From the NCBI GenBank assembly GCA_964613945.1, contig CAZTJC010000007.1, positions 73,990-137,989 on the forward strand: a DNA stretch of 64,000 nucleotides. Direction: 5' to 3'. The translations under genes and the position numbers were made by a program. The notes below the pieces were generated by a model. It worked only from the letters and a program-made list of their open reading frames with translations. It had not been told where the DNA came from and ran no database searches. Of the stretch, positions 38,455-47,331 are shown piece after piece; position 1 is the stretch's first letter, and each line of letters starts with the position of its first letter. Source of the stretch: JAVVHH01 sp964613945. Lineage in GTDB: Bacteria; Pseudomonadota; Alphaproteobacteria; Acetobacterales; Acetobacteraceae.

Positions 38455-39293
38455 CCCTTCCCGCCCCTCGCCTTCAGGCCCCGCCGGGAGCGTGGGACTG
38501 TCACATCCATGTGCTGGATCCGCGCTTTCCCACGGTAGCCAACGCGGTCTACCAGGCTCCGGTGGCTACCGCGGCCGACTACCGGGCAGTGCAGAAGCGA
38601 CTGGGCCTGACGCGCGTGCTGGTTATCCAGTCCTCGACCCACGGCACCGACCATGCCTGCCTGCTCGACGCCATCGGGCAGCTCGGGCCCGGTGCGCGGG
38701 GCGTCGCCATGGTGGATGCGACGGTGCCCGACGCCGAGTTGGCGCGGCTGACGAAAGGCGGAGTGCGGGGCGCCCGTTGCCTGATGACGCCCGGCGGGGT
38801 GCTGGGATGGGACGAGGTGCCGAGCCTATCGGCCCGCATCCAGGAGCATGGATGGCACACCAATCTGCAGATGCGCGGCAACACATTTCCAGAGCGGTAC
38901 GATACCATTCGCGCCCTGCCCGGCCGGATCGTCATCGACCATCTAGGCCTATTCAGTCGCCCGATCGAGCCCGACCATCCAGAGGTGCAAGTGTTGATGC
39001 GCTTGCTGGATACCGGCAAGGTCTGGGTGAAGCTTTCTGCGCCCTATGGCGGAGGAGCCATGGGGCCGCCGCCGTTCACTGCCGCTTGGCCGTTGGCACG
39101 CGCTCTCATCCGCCATGCGCCGGAGCGGATGCTGTGGGGCAGCGACTGGCCGCATACTTTCATGACGCAGGTCTACAAGCTGCCACCTGGCGACGCCGCC
39201 ACTCTCCTGGACCTACTCTTGGAGTGGACCGATGACGACACGATTCACCACCAAATCCTCCTCGCGAACCCCAACGAGCTTTTAGGCGGATAA
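38430..39293 (+). CDS. Amidohydrolase, 2-pyrone-4,6-dicarboxylate lactonase-like (third copy)
   Basis: A TIM-barrel Amidohydro_2 protein of about 287 residues: WDCHIHVLDP, QSSTHGTDHACLL, IVIDHLGLFS and WGSDWPHTFMTQVYK. There is no ATG near the homology start; the best candidate is GTG at 38430, overlapping the upstream gene by 25 bp (CTG at 38439 is another). A frame running back to 38199 is only a shadow of the binding-protein gene. Third member in the window beside 8608 and 10866. It is probably co-translated with the binding protein, whose ligand may be its substrate. Confidence 0.8.
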   Translation: MEELDFVLTLPAPRLQAPPGAWDCHIHVLDPRFPTVANAVYQAPVATAADYRAVQKRLGLTRVLVIQSSTHGTDHACLLDAIGQLGPGARGVAMVDATVPDAELARLTKGGVRGARCLMTPGGVLGWDEVPSLSARIQEHGWHTNLQMRGNTFPERYDTIRALPGRIVIDHLGLFSRPIEPDHPEVQVLMRLLDTGKVWVKLSAPYGGGAMGPPPFTAAWPLARALIRHAPERMLWGSDWPHTFMTQVYKLPPGDAATLLDLLLEWTDDDTIHHQILLANPNELLGG

Positions 39294-39397
39294 TTCGTAA
39301 ACTCATTTCTTTGATGTCGGCTTGTCCGAGCTGAGCGGTTGCCAGTAGGAATACTGACGCTTGCGATACTTCTGAAATCGAATGCCGGCGTCCGCCC

Positions 39398-40597
39398 CTA
39401 CTTCACCAACGGACAGTCACCATCCGCGAGAGAACGGAACGCATCCTGGCTTGGAATGACCTGTACTTGTTTGTAGAGGTCCCATTCGCCAGTGGACTCA
39501 GCGGGTGACTTCACCTCGAACAGATACATGTCGCGGGTGACCCGGCCGTCGATCCGCAAGTGACCATTATTGGTCATCATGTCATTGATCGGCGTCGCGC
39601 GCATGGTCTGCATCACCTTGTCCGCATCCAATGTGTTGCTGGCCTTCACCGCCTGAAGATAGTGCAAGGTCGCCGAATACGCGCCGGCTTGGGTCATGCT
39701 GGGTTCGCGGTGCATTCGCTCGAAGAAGCGCTTGGACCAGGCGCGCGTCTGATCGTTCAGGTCCCAGTAGAAGGCCGAGGTGAGCAGTAATCCTTTCGCC
39801 GTCTCGAGCCCGAGGCTCTTCACGTCGCTGATGAAGGCGATGAGCGCGACCAGTTTCTGTCCATGTTGCGGCAGTTGGTATTCATTCGCCTGCTTGACCG
39901 CGTTGATGAGGTCGGCACCGCCGTTGGCCATGCCGACCACCTCCGCCTTGGAGGCTTGAGCTTGGAGGAGCACCGACGAGAAGTCGGTGGCCCCGAGTGG
40001 ATGCAAGCCGTCGCCGAGCACGGTGCCGCCCTTCTGCTTGACGACGGCGGCCGTGTCGGCCTCAAGCGACTTCCCGAACACGTAGTCGGCGGTGACGAAG
40101 AACCAGCTCTTGCCGCCTTTCTCGACGACGCTGCTGCCGGTGCCATGCGCCATCGCATAGGTGTCCCAGGTCCAATGCGCCGCATAGGGTGAGCATTGCT
40201 TGCCGGTGATCTCGGAACTGCCGGCGCTGGTCACCAAGGTGATCTTTCTCTTCTCGCGCCCAACCTGCATGACCGCCAGCGCCTGACCCGAGGTGGGCAG
40301 GTCGGTGATCATCTCCACGCCGGTGTCATACCATTGGCGCGCGATCTGGGCGGCGACGTCGGGCTTGTTCTGGCCGTCGGCGAAGACGACCTCGATCTTA
40401 CGGCCGAGCACGGTGCCGCCGACATCTTCCACCGCCATGCGGACCGCCTCGACGGCGCCGAGGCCGCCGATGTCGGCATAAGTGGAACTATTGTCCACGA
40501 GCGCACCGATCTTGATCGGATCGGCAGCCGTTTCGGCACGGACGGGTAGCGTGGTGGCCAGGGTGACGGCGAGCGTGATGGCGAGGCGAACGGTCAA
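39398..40597 (-). CDS. Branched-chain amino-acid-type substrate-binding protein, orphan LivK homologue
   Basis: A 399-residue Peripla_BP_6 protein. Signal MTVRLAITLAVTLATTLPVRAE; mature start DPIKIGALVDNSSTYADIGG; GGTVLGRKIEVVFADGQNKPDV; a cysteine pair like the one in the 27216 protein (KQCSPYA, DGDCPLV). The only plausible start is a TTG at 40597, overlapping the CoA-transferase stop (TTGA). No permease or ATPase is adjacent; it sits in an operon with a CoA-transferase and a MaoC-like hydratase, so the imported compound is probably activated to a CoA thioester. Confidence 0.87.
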   Translation of the reverse strand: MTVRLAITLAVTLATTLPVRAETAADPIKIGALVDNSSTYADIGGLGAVEAVRMAVEDVGGTVLGRKIEVVFADGQNKPDVAAQIARQWYDTGVEMITDLPTSGQALAVMQVGREKRKITLVTSAGSSEITGKQCSPYAAHWTWDTYAMAHGTGSSVVEKGGKSWFFVTADYVFGKSLEADTAAVVKQKGGTVLGDGLHPLGATDFSSVLLQAQASKAEVVGMANGGADLINAVKQANEYQLPQHGQKLVALIAFISDVKSLGLETAKGLLLTSAFYWDLNDQTRAWSKRFFERMHREPSMTQAGAYSATLHYLQAVKASNTLDADKVMQTMRATPINDMMTNNGHLRIDGRVTRDMYLFEVKSPAESTGEWDLYKQVQVIPSQDAFRSLADGDCPLVK

Positions 40598-41835
40598 CGG
40601 GGCGTCTCCTGTGCGGGCCGGGTTGCGTCCCGGGCTCTCGGCTGGTGGGCGGCGGCGGTTTGGAGGAGTGCGGCGATCTCATCGTCCGACAGACCCGCAC
40701 CGGCCAACACGCGCACCGTGTCGGCGCCGAGCGGGGCAGCCGGTGGACCCGGCGGCGCCGTGATGCCGTCATGGACCACGGTCGGCCGCAAGGTGCGGAC
40801 GGTGCCCTCGGTCGGATGCTCGGCCCGGCCCAGTAAATCGGTCGCCAGAAGATGCGGATCCGTCAGGAGGCTGTCGAGACTATGGCACGGCATCGCTGGC
40901 ACATCGCAGGCGGCAAAGATGGGAAGCCATTCTGCAGTCGGGCGCTCGCGCAGTGCGGCCCCACGCGCGGCGAACCAGTCCGGCGCATGACGGATCCGGC
41001 TGGCGACGGTGTCGAAGCGCGGGTCGTCGGCGAGGTCCGAGCGACCGACGGCGCCGAAAAAGGCGCGCACCTGGGCGTCCGTGTTGGCCGTCAGGCTGAT
41101 CCAGCCGTCCTCGGTCTGCAACGGGCCATTGTTCGGGTCCAGCAGACGGACATCGCCAGGTGGCCCGACCGGTGGATCGAAGCTTGCACCGGCGAGGTGC
41201 TCCGCCAACACGAAATGGGCCATCGTCTCAAGCATCGGCACTTCCAGCGAGACGCCGTTGCCGCTGCGCTCACGCTCGAACAGCGCCGCCAGGATCGCGC
41301 CAGCGGCAATTTCACCCACGACGTGGTCGCATAGTAGCAGCGGTACGTATCGTGGCACGCCGTCGCGCGCGGCGGACAGGGCGGCGACCCCTGCCACGCC
41401 TTGAATGACGCTGTCATAGGCCGGCATGCCGCGATACGGGCCGCCGGCGCCGAAGCCGGTGATGGTGCAGTGGATCAGCGCTGGCCGGGTCGCGCGAAGA
41501 TCGGCGGCACCGAGACCAAGCCGCTGCAACGCTTCGGGCCGGATGTTGGAAACAAACACGTCGCATGTCGCAGCGACCCGGCGCAGCGCGTCGCGGGCCG
41601 ATGCCTGTTTGAGATCGAGGCAGACGGCGCGCTTGTTGCGGTTCAGGTGCAGGTAGCCGCCACCGTGTTCGCCGGTCGGCGAGCGGCCGCCGAGGCGGCG
41701 CAGCACGTCGCCGGACGGTGCCTCCACCTTGATGATCTCCGCCCCGTAATCGGCCAGGCGCTGGGTGCAGGCGGGCCCAACGACCACGGTCGTCAGGTCG
41801 AGCACGCGGACTCCAGCCAGCGGTGCCGCGGTCAT
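40594..41835 (-). CDS. CoA-transferase family III (CaiB/BaiF/Frc type)
   Basis: A 413-residue class III CoA-transferase: MTAAPLAGVRVLDLTTVVVGPACTQ at the start, GAEIIKVEAP, NRNKRAVCLDLK, and the catalytic Asp region in YDSVIQGVAG. It moves CoA from a donor such as succinyl-CoA or acetyl-CoA to a carboxylate. The ATG at 41835 overlaps the MaoC-like gene stop (ATGA); the upstream extension to 41937 is a shadow. It probably activates an imported acid. Confidence 0.9.
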   Translation of the reverse strand: MTAAPLAGVRVLDLTTVVVGPACTQRLADYGAEIIKVEAPSGDVLRRLGGRSPTGEHGGGYLHLNRNKRAVCLDLKQASARDALRRVAATCDVFVSNIRPEALQRLGLGAADLRATRPALIHCTITGFGAGGPYRGMPAYDSVIQGVAGVAALSAARDGVPRYVPLLLCDHVVGEIAAGAILAALFERERSGNGVSLEVPMLETMAHFVLAEHLAGASFDPPVGPPGDVRLLDPNNGPLQTEDGWISLTANTDAQVRAFFGAVGRSDLADDPRFDTVASRIRHAPDWFAARGAALRERPTAEWLPIFAACDVPAMPCHSLDSLLTDPHLLATDLLGRAEHPTEGTVRTLRPTVVHDGITAPPGPPAAPLGADTVRVLAGAGLSDDEIAALLQTAAAHQPRARDATRPAQETPR

Positions 41836-42653
41836 GTGATGAGAACCTCGACCGCAAGGCGACCTTGGTCGTCCTCGGCCCATAAGTGCCAGCTGCCGTC
41901 GCCAGGCTGGCTGCGGAGCCGGTTGGGGCGACCGCACAGGAGCGGACGGACGTTACGGGTGACGATCGTGCGGGGTTCCGTCCCGGACTGCGCGCGAAAG
42001 GCTTCGGTCAGCATCAGGACCGTCAGGTTGCCATTGACCACCAGCGCGTCATAGCCCTCGACGGCGGTGGCATATGGCAGGTCGTAGTGGATGCGGTGGG
42101 TGTTGAAGGTGAGTGCGCAGTAGCGAAACAGCATCTGCTCGTCTGCCACGAACGGCGTGCCGCCGGGGGCTGGTCCTGGCCCGGGTTGTTCCGGTGTTGG
42201 TGGACCGGCCGGCTCGCGGAGGATGTAGTCCTGTTGCTCGGTGATGACGGGCTGCGCCCCCTCCTCACCGAAGATGTCGCGCTGCAAGGTGACGATCATC
42301 AGGCGACCGCTGCGGCCCTGCTTGGTGTCGGTGCCGAGCAGGCTCGTGTGGCGCCTTGCCGGAGCGCCGATGGCGAGATCGCCGTGGAACGCGATGCGGC
42401 GGCCGCCGAACATCAGGCGGGTAAGATCCGTAGTAGGCAACTCAAGACCGAGGCCGCCGAAACCATCCGGCCGTAGAAGGGACGGCCGGGTCGCGGGGGC
42501 GAACATGGCGCTGTGCCATCCGCGTGGCAGGACGTCGCCCTCGCGAAGTGTATCGATGTCACGATCGAGCATGGCCAGCATCTGGCGCACACGCGTCACG
42601 CTGAACGTATCGAAATCGACCGTGTCGCCGCTGTGCATCGCGCACCGTTGCAT
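41832..42653 (-). CDS. MaoC/HTD2-like hydratase or dehydratase (mesaconyl-CoA hydratase type)
   Basis: A 273-residue hot-dog-fold protein of the FAS1/HTD2-like group. The C-terminal half has ALTFNTHRIHYDLPYATAVEGY with the conserved His and Asp pair; the following loop, usually LVVHGPL, reads LVVNGNL here. Such enzymes add or remove water on unsaturated CoA thioesters (mesaconyl-C4-CoA, 3-hydroxyacyl). It is coupled to the CoA-transferase gene. The start may be 42653 or the internal ATG at 42638; neither has a clear Shine-Dalgarno. Only 42 bp separate it from the divergent thiolase-like gene. Confidence 0.8.
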   Translation of the reverse strand: MQRCAMHSGDTVDFDTFSVTRVRQMLAMLDRDIDTLREGDVLPRGWHSAMFAPATRPSLLRPDGFGGLGLELPTTDLTRLMFGGRRIAFHGDLAIGAPARRHTSLLGTDTKQGRSGRLMIVTLQRDIFGEEGAQPVITEQQDYILREPAGPPTPEQPGPGPAPGGTPFVADEQMLFRYCALTFNTHRIHYDLPYATAVEGYDALVVNGNLTVLMLTEAFRAQSGTEPRTIVTRNVRPLLCGRPNRLRSQPGDGSWHLWAEDDQGRLAVEVLIT

Positions 42654-42695
42654 TCAGGATTATCAAATGCAATCGGCGACGAGGAAGACAGAGGT

Positions 42696-44222
42696 ATGGC
42701 GAGCGATCCGAACACCCAGCCGGTGATCGTCGGCGTGGGGGAGATCACCGACCGGCCGGCGGACCCGGCGCTGGGGTTGGAACCGGCGGCGTTAGCGGTG
42801 GCGGCGATGCAGCGGGCTGAGGACGACTCCGGGGCCAGGCTGCTGGCCCAGCTGGACAGCCTGGACGTGGTGGGTGTCGTCTCCTGGCCTTACGACGACC
42901 TGCCTGGCCTAGTCGCCGAGCGGATCGGCGCGACGCCATCCCGTCGGCAGCACGGGCCGATCGGTGGTCAGACACCCGTGCAATTTCTGCATGAAGCGGC
43001 CCAGCGGATCGCGCGCGGCGAAAGCGCCGTTGCCGCCGTCTGCGGGGCAGAAAGCAGCCATACCGCGACCACGGCCCGACGCCGGGGCATGACGTTGCCC
43101 TGGACGGAGCCGCCACTCGGGGCAGATCCTTCTGGCGAGGGTTGGTTGCCGACGCGCAACAGGAACTACCTGCATGCGCTCGCGCGCCAGCACGGGATTA
43201 CGGAACCGGTCACAGTCTATCCGCTCTACGAGATTGCGACGGCGGCCGCCTGGCAGCAGAGTCCGGCGGAAGCGCACGCGGAGTCTGCTGAACTATGGGC
43301 CGGCTTGTCCGCGTCCGCCGCAGGCCAGGCAGGGGCATGGCTGCGAACGGCGATGACGGCAGAGACGATCGCCACTGTGTCCGCAGCCAACCGCATGATC
43401 GCCTACCCCTATCCAAAGCTGATGGTGGCTAACCCGGCGGTCAATCAGGGAGCCGCCGTGCTGCTCACCAGCTTGGCGGTGGCCCGCGCGGCGGGCGTGC
43501 CGGAGGACCGGCTCATCCACGTCGGCGAGGGCGCGGTGGCGGCCGAGACGTTGGACTGGTGCAGCCGCGACCGATTCGACCATGCTCCCGGGCAAGAGGC
43601 GGTGCTGGATGCCATGCTGGAAGCAGCCGAGCGGGCGGGATCGCAGTTCGACGTGCTCGAGCTGTACAGCTGCTTTCCGGTGGTGCCGAAAATGGCGCGG
43701 CGTCGGCTAGGGCTCCCACCGGACATGCCGGTCAGCGCCGCCGGCGGGCTCACCTTTCATGGGGCGCCGCTGAACAATTACATGACGCATGGCGCGGTCG
43801 CTTGCGTGCGCGCTTTGCGTGCGCGTGATGGGTTGGGGTTGCTCTACGGTCAAGGCGGGACATTGACCTGGCATTACGGGCTCACTCTCGGTCATGTGCC
43901 CGTGCCGCAAGATTGCTTGCTACGGCCCGCGTCCCGGCAGAGTACGGCCGATCAGCGACGGGGTGCCGCTCCGACCATCGTGTTCGCCGATCAGGGAAGC
44001 GGTGCCGTCGAAACTTTCACCATCATCTATGGCCGCGACGGCGAAGCCGGGCCCGGGACAGTAGTCTTGCGCCTACCGGACGATACGCGAACCCTGGCCC
44101 GGGTCGACCCGGCGGATCGGGAAACGTTGTCGATGCTGCGAACTCAAACAACGTCGCCGGTGGGCGTCACGGGACGACTACGGCCGGGTCCGAACGAATT
44201 GGCGTTCTGGTCGGCGACCTGA
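42696..44222 (+). CDS. Thiolase-like (SCP2-type) protein without active-site cysteine
   Basis: A 508-residue acetyl-CoA-acetyltransferase-like protein. The N-terminal thiolase fold begins PVIVGVGEITDRPAD; at the position of the nucleophilic Cys the sequence is GGQTPVQFLHEAA (Gly90 onward) with no cysteine, as in a known SCP2-like subgroup. Later motifs are NPAVNQGAAV, ELYSCFPVVP, GGLTFHGAPLNNYMTHG and a C-terminal small domain from about residue 415 with an OB-like beta pattern. Its chemistry is uncertain: it may act as an acyl-CoA-binding or aldol/retro-aldol protein. Divergent from the MaoC/CoA-transferase operon. Confidence 0.8.
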   Translation: MASDPNTQPVIVGVGEITDRPADPALGLEPAALAVAAMQRAEDDSGARLLAQLDSLDVVGVVSWPYDDLPGLVAERIGATPSRRQHGPIGGQTPVQFLHEAAQRIARGESAVAAVCGAESSHTATTARRRGMTLPWTEPPLGADPSGEGWLPTRNRNYLHALARQHGITEPVTVYPLYEIATAAAWQQSPAEAHAESAELWAGLSASAAGQAGAWLRTAMTAETIATVSAANRMIAYPYPKLMVANPAVNQGAAVLLTSLAVARAAGVPEDRLIHVGEGAVAAETLDWCSRDRFDHAPGQEAVLDAMLEAAERAGSQFDVLELYSCFPVVPKMARRRLGLPPDMPVSAAGGLTFHGAPLNNYMTHGAVACVRALRARDGLGLLYGQGGTLTWHYGLTLGHVPVPQDCLLRPASRQSTADQRRGAAPTIVFADQGSGAVETFTIIYGRDGEAGPGTVVLRLPDDTRTLARVDPADRETLSMLRTQTTSPVGVTGRLRPGPNELAFWSAT

Positions 44223-44262
44223 TCCGTCCTGTTTGATTAACATGCCGACGGCCGCACGTCCC

Positions 44263-45051
44263 TCAAGCCTTTAGGAACCCAGCGACAGTCTCGGCGAACG
44301 GGATTGGATCGATGCTGGGGTGGAAGTGCGCACCCTCCAGGCGAACGAGTCCGGCACCTGGGATGGATGCTGCAAGGCGTTCGGCGTGGTAGAACGGGAT
44401 CAGCACGTCGCCGGCAGCGCCGATGACGAGCGTCTCGTGTCGCAGCTGAGCAAGTTCCGCCGAGCGGTCGAAATCGAGCAACATGCGCACCCGGGCCGCC
44501 GTGACGGATAGTGGCGCAAGTGTCTGGCCCGCCACTCCGACGGCGCGGCTGAGGTCTGTCGTATGGGCCTCCATCCATGCCGGGTCGTAGCCGAAGACGT
44601 GCGTCAGCATCTGGTATGGTGCAGTGAGCCCGGCGTCGAGCAGCGCGGCACGTGCTTCGAAGAGTGCTCGGAAACGGGCATCGGGCCGATCCCAGCTGCC
44701 GCTGATCACCAGTCGCCGGGCACGAGACGGCGCGTCGAGTGCCAAAGACTGCACGATCGCGCCTCCGGTCGAGTGACCGACCAGATGCGCCGCCTCGACC
44801 CGTTCGGCATCCAGCACCGAGAGCAAGTCGGTTGCGATCAAGGAGATGTTGTAGGGCGTGTCCGGCCGGTCGCTCCGGCCGGCGCCGCGATGGTCCACGA
44901 TGATCAAATCGAAGCGGTCGGCGAGGCACGAGGCGACGCCTGACCAGAACCTTCCGTCGCCACCGAGGCCGGGGATGAGGGCTACGACCGGGCCGATGCC
45001 GGTCCGTTCGTAGTGGATCCGGCAGCCATCGGCGGCGGTCGCGATCGGCAT
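44263..45051 (-). CDS. Alpha/beta hydrolase with complete triad
   Basis: A 262-residue alpha/beta hydrolase: VALIPGLGGDGRFW (oxyanion), VDHRGAGRSDRP, nucleophile in VGHSTGGAIV, acid in IGAAGDVLIP and His in GAHFHPSIDP. The ATG at 45051 lies 7 bp after the stop of the family 5 binding protein; the frame reaching 45090 overlaps that gene. Last gene of the 48.4-44.3 kb operon. Substrate cannot be assigned; esters, lactones and C-C bond substrates are all possible. Confidence 0.86.
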   Translation of the reverse strand: MPIATAADGCRIHYERTGIGPVVALIPGLGGDGRFWSGVASCLADRFDLIIVDHRGAGRSDRPDTPYNISLIATDLLSVLDAERVEAAHLVGHSTGGAIVQSLALDAPSRARRLVISGSWDRPDARFRALFEARAALLDAGLTAPYQMLTHVFGYDPAWMEAHTTDLSRAVGVAGQTLAPLSVTAARVRMLLDFDRSAELAQLRHETLVIGAAGDVLIPFYHAERLAASIPGAGLVRLEGAHFHPSIDPIPFAETVAGFLKA

Positions 45052-45058
45052 TGCCGGG

Positions 45059-46630
45059 TCAGGCCGGGCGTACGTCGTAGAATTGCGCAAAGCCGATGCG
45101 CACGTCGCGCAGCTTCCGCAATGCCGTCGCTTCGTAATAGGCGCCCAGCGGCAGGTAGCTCGGGTCCTCGAAGAAGACCCGCTGCATCTCGGTGCAGATC
45201 CGCTTCTGGTCGTCGAGCGTGGCGGCGTCGAACCAGTCCTGCCGGAGTTGCTCCAGCCGCGGCGCGGCGGGCCAGCCGAACCACGCCTGGTTGCCGTTGC
45301 CGCGCAGGCCGAGCTGGCTCGCCGGGTCGAGGTTGTTGGTGCCGTTCAGGTTGGTGAGGAAGATGTTCCACCCGCCCTCGGCCGGCGGCTTGCGGCTGCT
45401 GCGGCGCTGCACGACCGTGCCCCAATCGCTGGCGGCCACGTCGACGTTCATGCCGCAGCGTTGGAGCGCGTCGGCCATGACCAGAACCATGGCATGCGTC
45501 GTGGGGTAGTCGGTGGGGTCGAGGATCACCACGCGCTCGCCCTTGTAGCCGGCCTCGCGCAGTGCCTGCTTCACCTTGGCCGGGTTGATCGGACCGAGGA
45601 GCTGTTCGGTGCCGACCGTGGTCGCCAGCGGCGTGCCGGGGCTGAACAGGCCGACATTGACCTTCCACAACGAGTGATCGTCGCCGCCTTCGGCGGTCAT
45701 GACCTCCGTCTGATCGACCGTGCCGAGCATGGCGCGACGGATCGCCGGGTTGTCGAACGGCGGGAAAAGGCTGTTGAAGCGGAGGCAGCCGAGCGCGCCG
45801 CCGGGATCGAGGATGCGCATCGCAATGTCGCCACCACGCTTGAGCATGGGCTGCAGGTCCGGCGTCGGGCTCTGCCACCAATCGACTTCGCCGTTGGTGA
45901 TGGCGTTGGCGGCGGTCGCGGCGTCCGGGATGACGCGCCACTCGACCCGATCGTAATGCACCGTTTTCGGCCCGGCGGTGAAGGTCGGCGTGCCGCCGCT
46001 GCGGGGGACGTAGTCGCGATTACGCTCGTAGACCAGTAGCGCGCCGGGGATGCGCTCCTTGGCGTTGAAGCGGAACGGACCGCTGCCGATCATCTTGCTG
46101 ACCTGCTTGTTCGGGTCGGTCTCGGCCAGGCGCTGTGGCATAATGCAGGGCATGCTGGTGCCGGTCTTGCCCAGCGCGTTCGGCAGCAGCGGGAACGGCT
46201 TCTTGAGCCGGAACTGGATCACCTGGTCGCTGGCGGCGGTCAGCTCGTCGGTCGCGTCCATCAACGCGCGGCCGAAGGCGTCGCGGGCGGCGAAGCGGCG
46301 GATGCTGGGCACGACGTCCTGCGCCCGCACCGGCTCGCCGTCGTGGAAGCGCAAGCCCTCGCGCAGCGTCAGGCGCCAGAGCTTGCCGTCGTCCTCCACT
46401 GTATGCCCGGCCACCATCTGCGGCTCGATCGCGTAGTCGGCGGTCTGGCCGTACAGCGTGTCGAACACGAGGTAGCCGTGGTTGCGGGTGACGGTGGCGG
46501 TGGTCCAGATCGGGTCCAGCACCGCCACATCGCTTTCCGGCACGAAGCGCATCAGCGATGCCGGCTGCGCGATGGCGGGAGCGGCGAGCGCGGAGGCGGT
46601 CGCGGCGAGCAGGGTCCGGCGCTTGATCAT
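45059..46630 (-). CDS. ABC transporter substrate-binding protein, family 5 (DppA/OppA-type), orphan
   Basis: A 523-residue SBP_bac_5 protein with signal MIKRRTLLAATASALAAPAIA and landmarks RNHGYLVFDTLYGQ, KLWRLTLREGLRFHDGEPV and PSYLPLGAYYEATALRK. It parallels the orphan at 19941 throughout. The ATG at 46630 overlaps the racemase stop (ATGA); a frame reaching 46900 is a shadow. It has no associated permease or ATPase and is coupled to amino-acid-type enzymes, so a D- or sulfonated amino acid or peptide ligand is plausible. Confidence 0.9.
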   Translation of the reverse strand: MIKRRTLLAATASALAAPAIAQPASLMRFVPESDVAVLDPIWTTATVTRNHGYLVFDTLYGQTADYAIEPQMVAGHTVEDDGKLWRLTLREGLRFHDGEPVRAQDVVPSIRRFAARDAFGRALMDATDELTAASDQVIQFRLKKPFPLLPNALGKTGTSMPCIMPQRLAETDPNKQVSKMIGSGPFRFNAKERIPGALLVYERNRDYVPRSGGTPTFTAGPKTVHYDRVEWRVIPDAATAANAITNGEVDWWQSPTPDLQPMLKRGGDIAMRILDPGGALGCLRFNSLFPPFDNPAIRRAMLGTVDQTEVMTAEGGDDHSLWKVNVGLFSPGTPLATTVGTEQLLGPINPAKVKQALREAGYKGERVVILDPTDYPTTHAMVLVMADALQRCGMNVDVAASDWGTVVQRRSSRKPPAEGGWNIFLTNLNGTNNLDPASQLGLRGNGNQAWFGWPAAPRLEQLRQDWFDAATLDDQKRICTEMQRVFFEDPSYLPLGAYYEATALRKLRDVRIGFAQFYDVRPA

Positions 46631-47331
46631 GCGGCCTCCATCAGTTTTAGGCGTGCGCCGCAGCGCTTCAACGCCATGCGTGCAAGGGCGGCGCTGGAAT
46701 CCACCGTCACGTCGCGAAACTCGGCCATGTCGCCGAGCGCGACCGAGACCTCGGTGCAGCCGAAGATGACGGCAGTGCAGCCCTGCCCGAGCATGGTGCG
46801 CACCACTGTCGCTAGGCCGGTGCGGGCGTCGTCCAAGCGTCCCACTTTGACGGCGTAGATCCCGGCATCGACCGGCGCGGCGTCCTCCGGCAAGCGGCAC
46901 TCCAGCCCCTGCGCCTTCAGCACGGACTGGAAGATGTCTGCCTTGATGGTGCCCTCGGTGGCCAGCAGCCCGATCGGCCCGCGCTCGATCCCGCGGTCAC
47001 GCAGCGCGTCCAGCACGGCATGCACTATGTGCAGGATCGGCACCGGCGAGCGCGCCGCCACCTCGTCGAACCAGGCATGCGCGGTATTACAGGGGATCGC
47101 GATCAGCTCGGCGCCGCCGGCGACCAAGCGACCGATGCCGTCGACCATGGCGTCGGCTGGCGAGGGGCCGTCGCGGAGCAGGGCATCCATGCGGTCGGGG
47201 ATTTGCGGCAGGCACGCCACCAGGAACGGGATATGATCCTGGTCGCGCGTCGCCTCGGTCTGCAACACGAACTTCTCGAGGAAGTCGACCGTCGCGAGCG
47301 GGCCCATGCCGCCCAAGACGCCGAGCATCAC
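46627..47331 (-). CDS. Aspartate/glutamate racemase-family protein
   Basis: A 234-residue cofactor-independent racemase homologue with both cysteine motifs: IPCNTAHAWFD and FGCTEVSVAL, plus the N-terminal LGGMGPLATVDFLEK. Both catalytic cysteines present suggests a true racemase rather than a maleate isomerase/decarboxylase. The start is GTG at 47331 (GTGA overlap with the upstream stop) or ATG at 47328. It probably converts the enantiomer of an amino acid for the PLP enzyme next to it. Confidence 0.88.
   Translation of the reverse strand: MMLGVLGGMGPLATVDFLEKFVLQTEATRDQDHIPFLVACLPQIPDRMDALLRDGPSPADAMVDGIGRLVAGGAELIAIPCNTAHAWFDEVAARSPVPILHIVHAVLDALRDRGIERGPIGLLATEGTIKADIFQSVLKAQGLECRLPEDAAPVDAGIYAVKVGRLDDARTGLATVVRTMLGQGCTAVIFGCTEVSVALGDMAEFRDVTVDSSAALARMALKRCGARLKLMEAA

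Noticed and set aside
45083..46039. 318-codon plus-strand frame over the second family 5 binding protein
   Set aside because: Shadow frame with no motif; it starts and ends inside the real gene.
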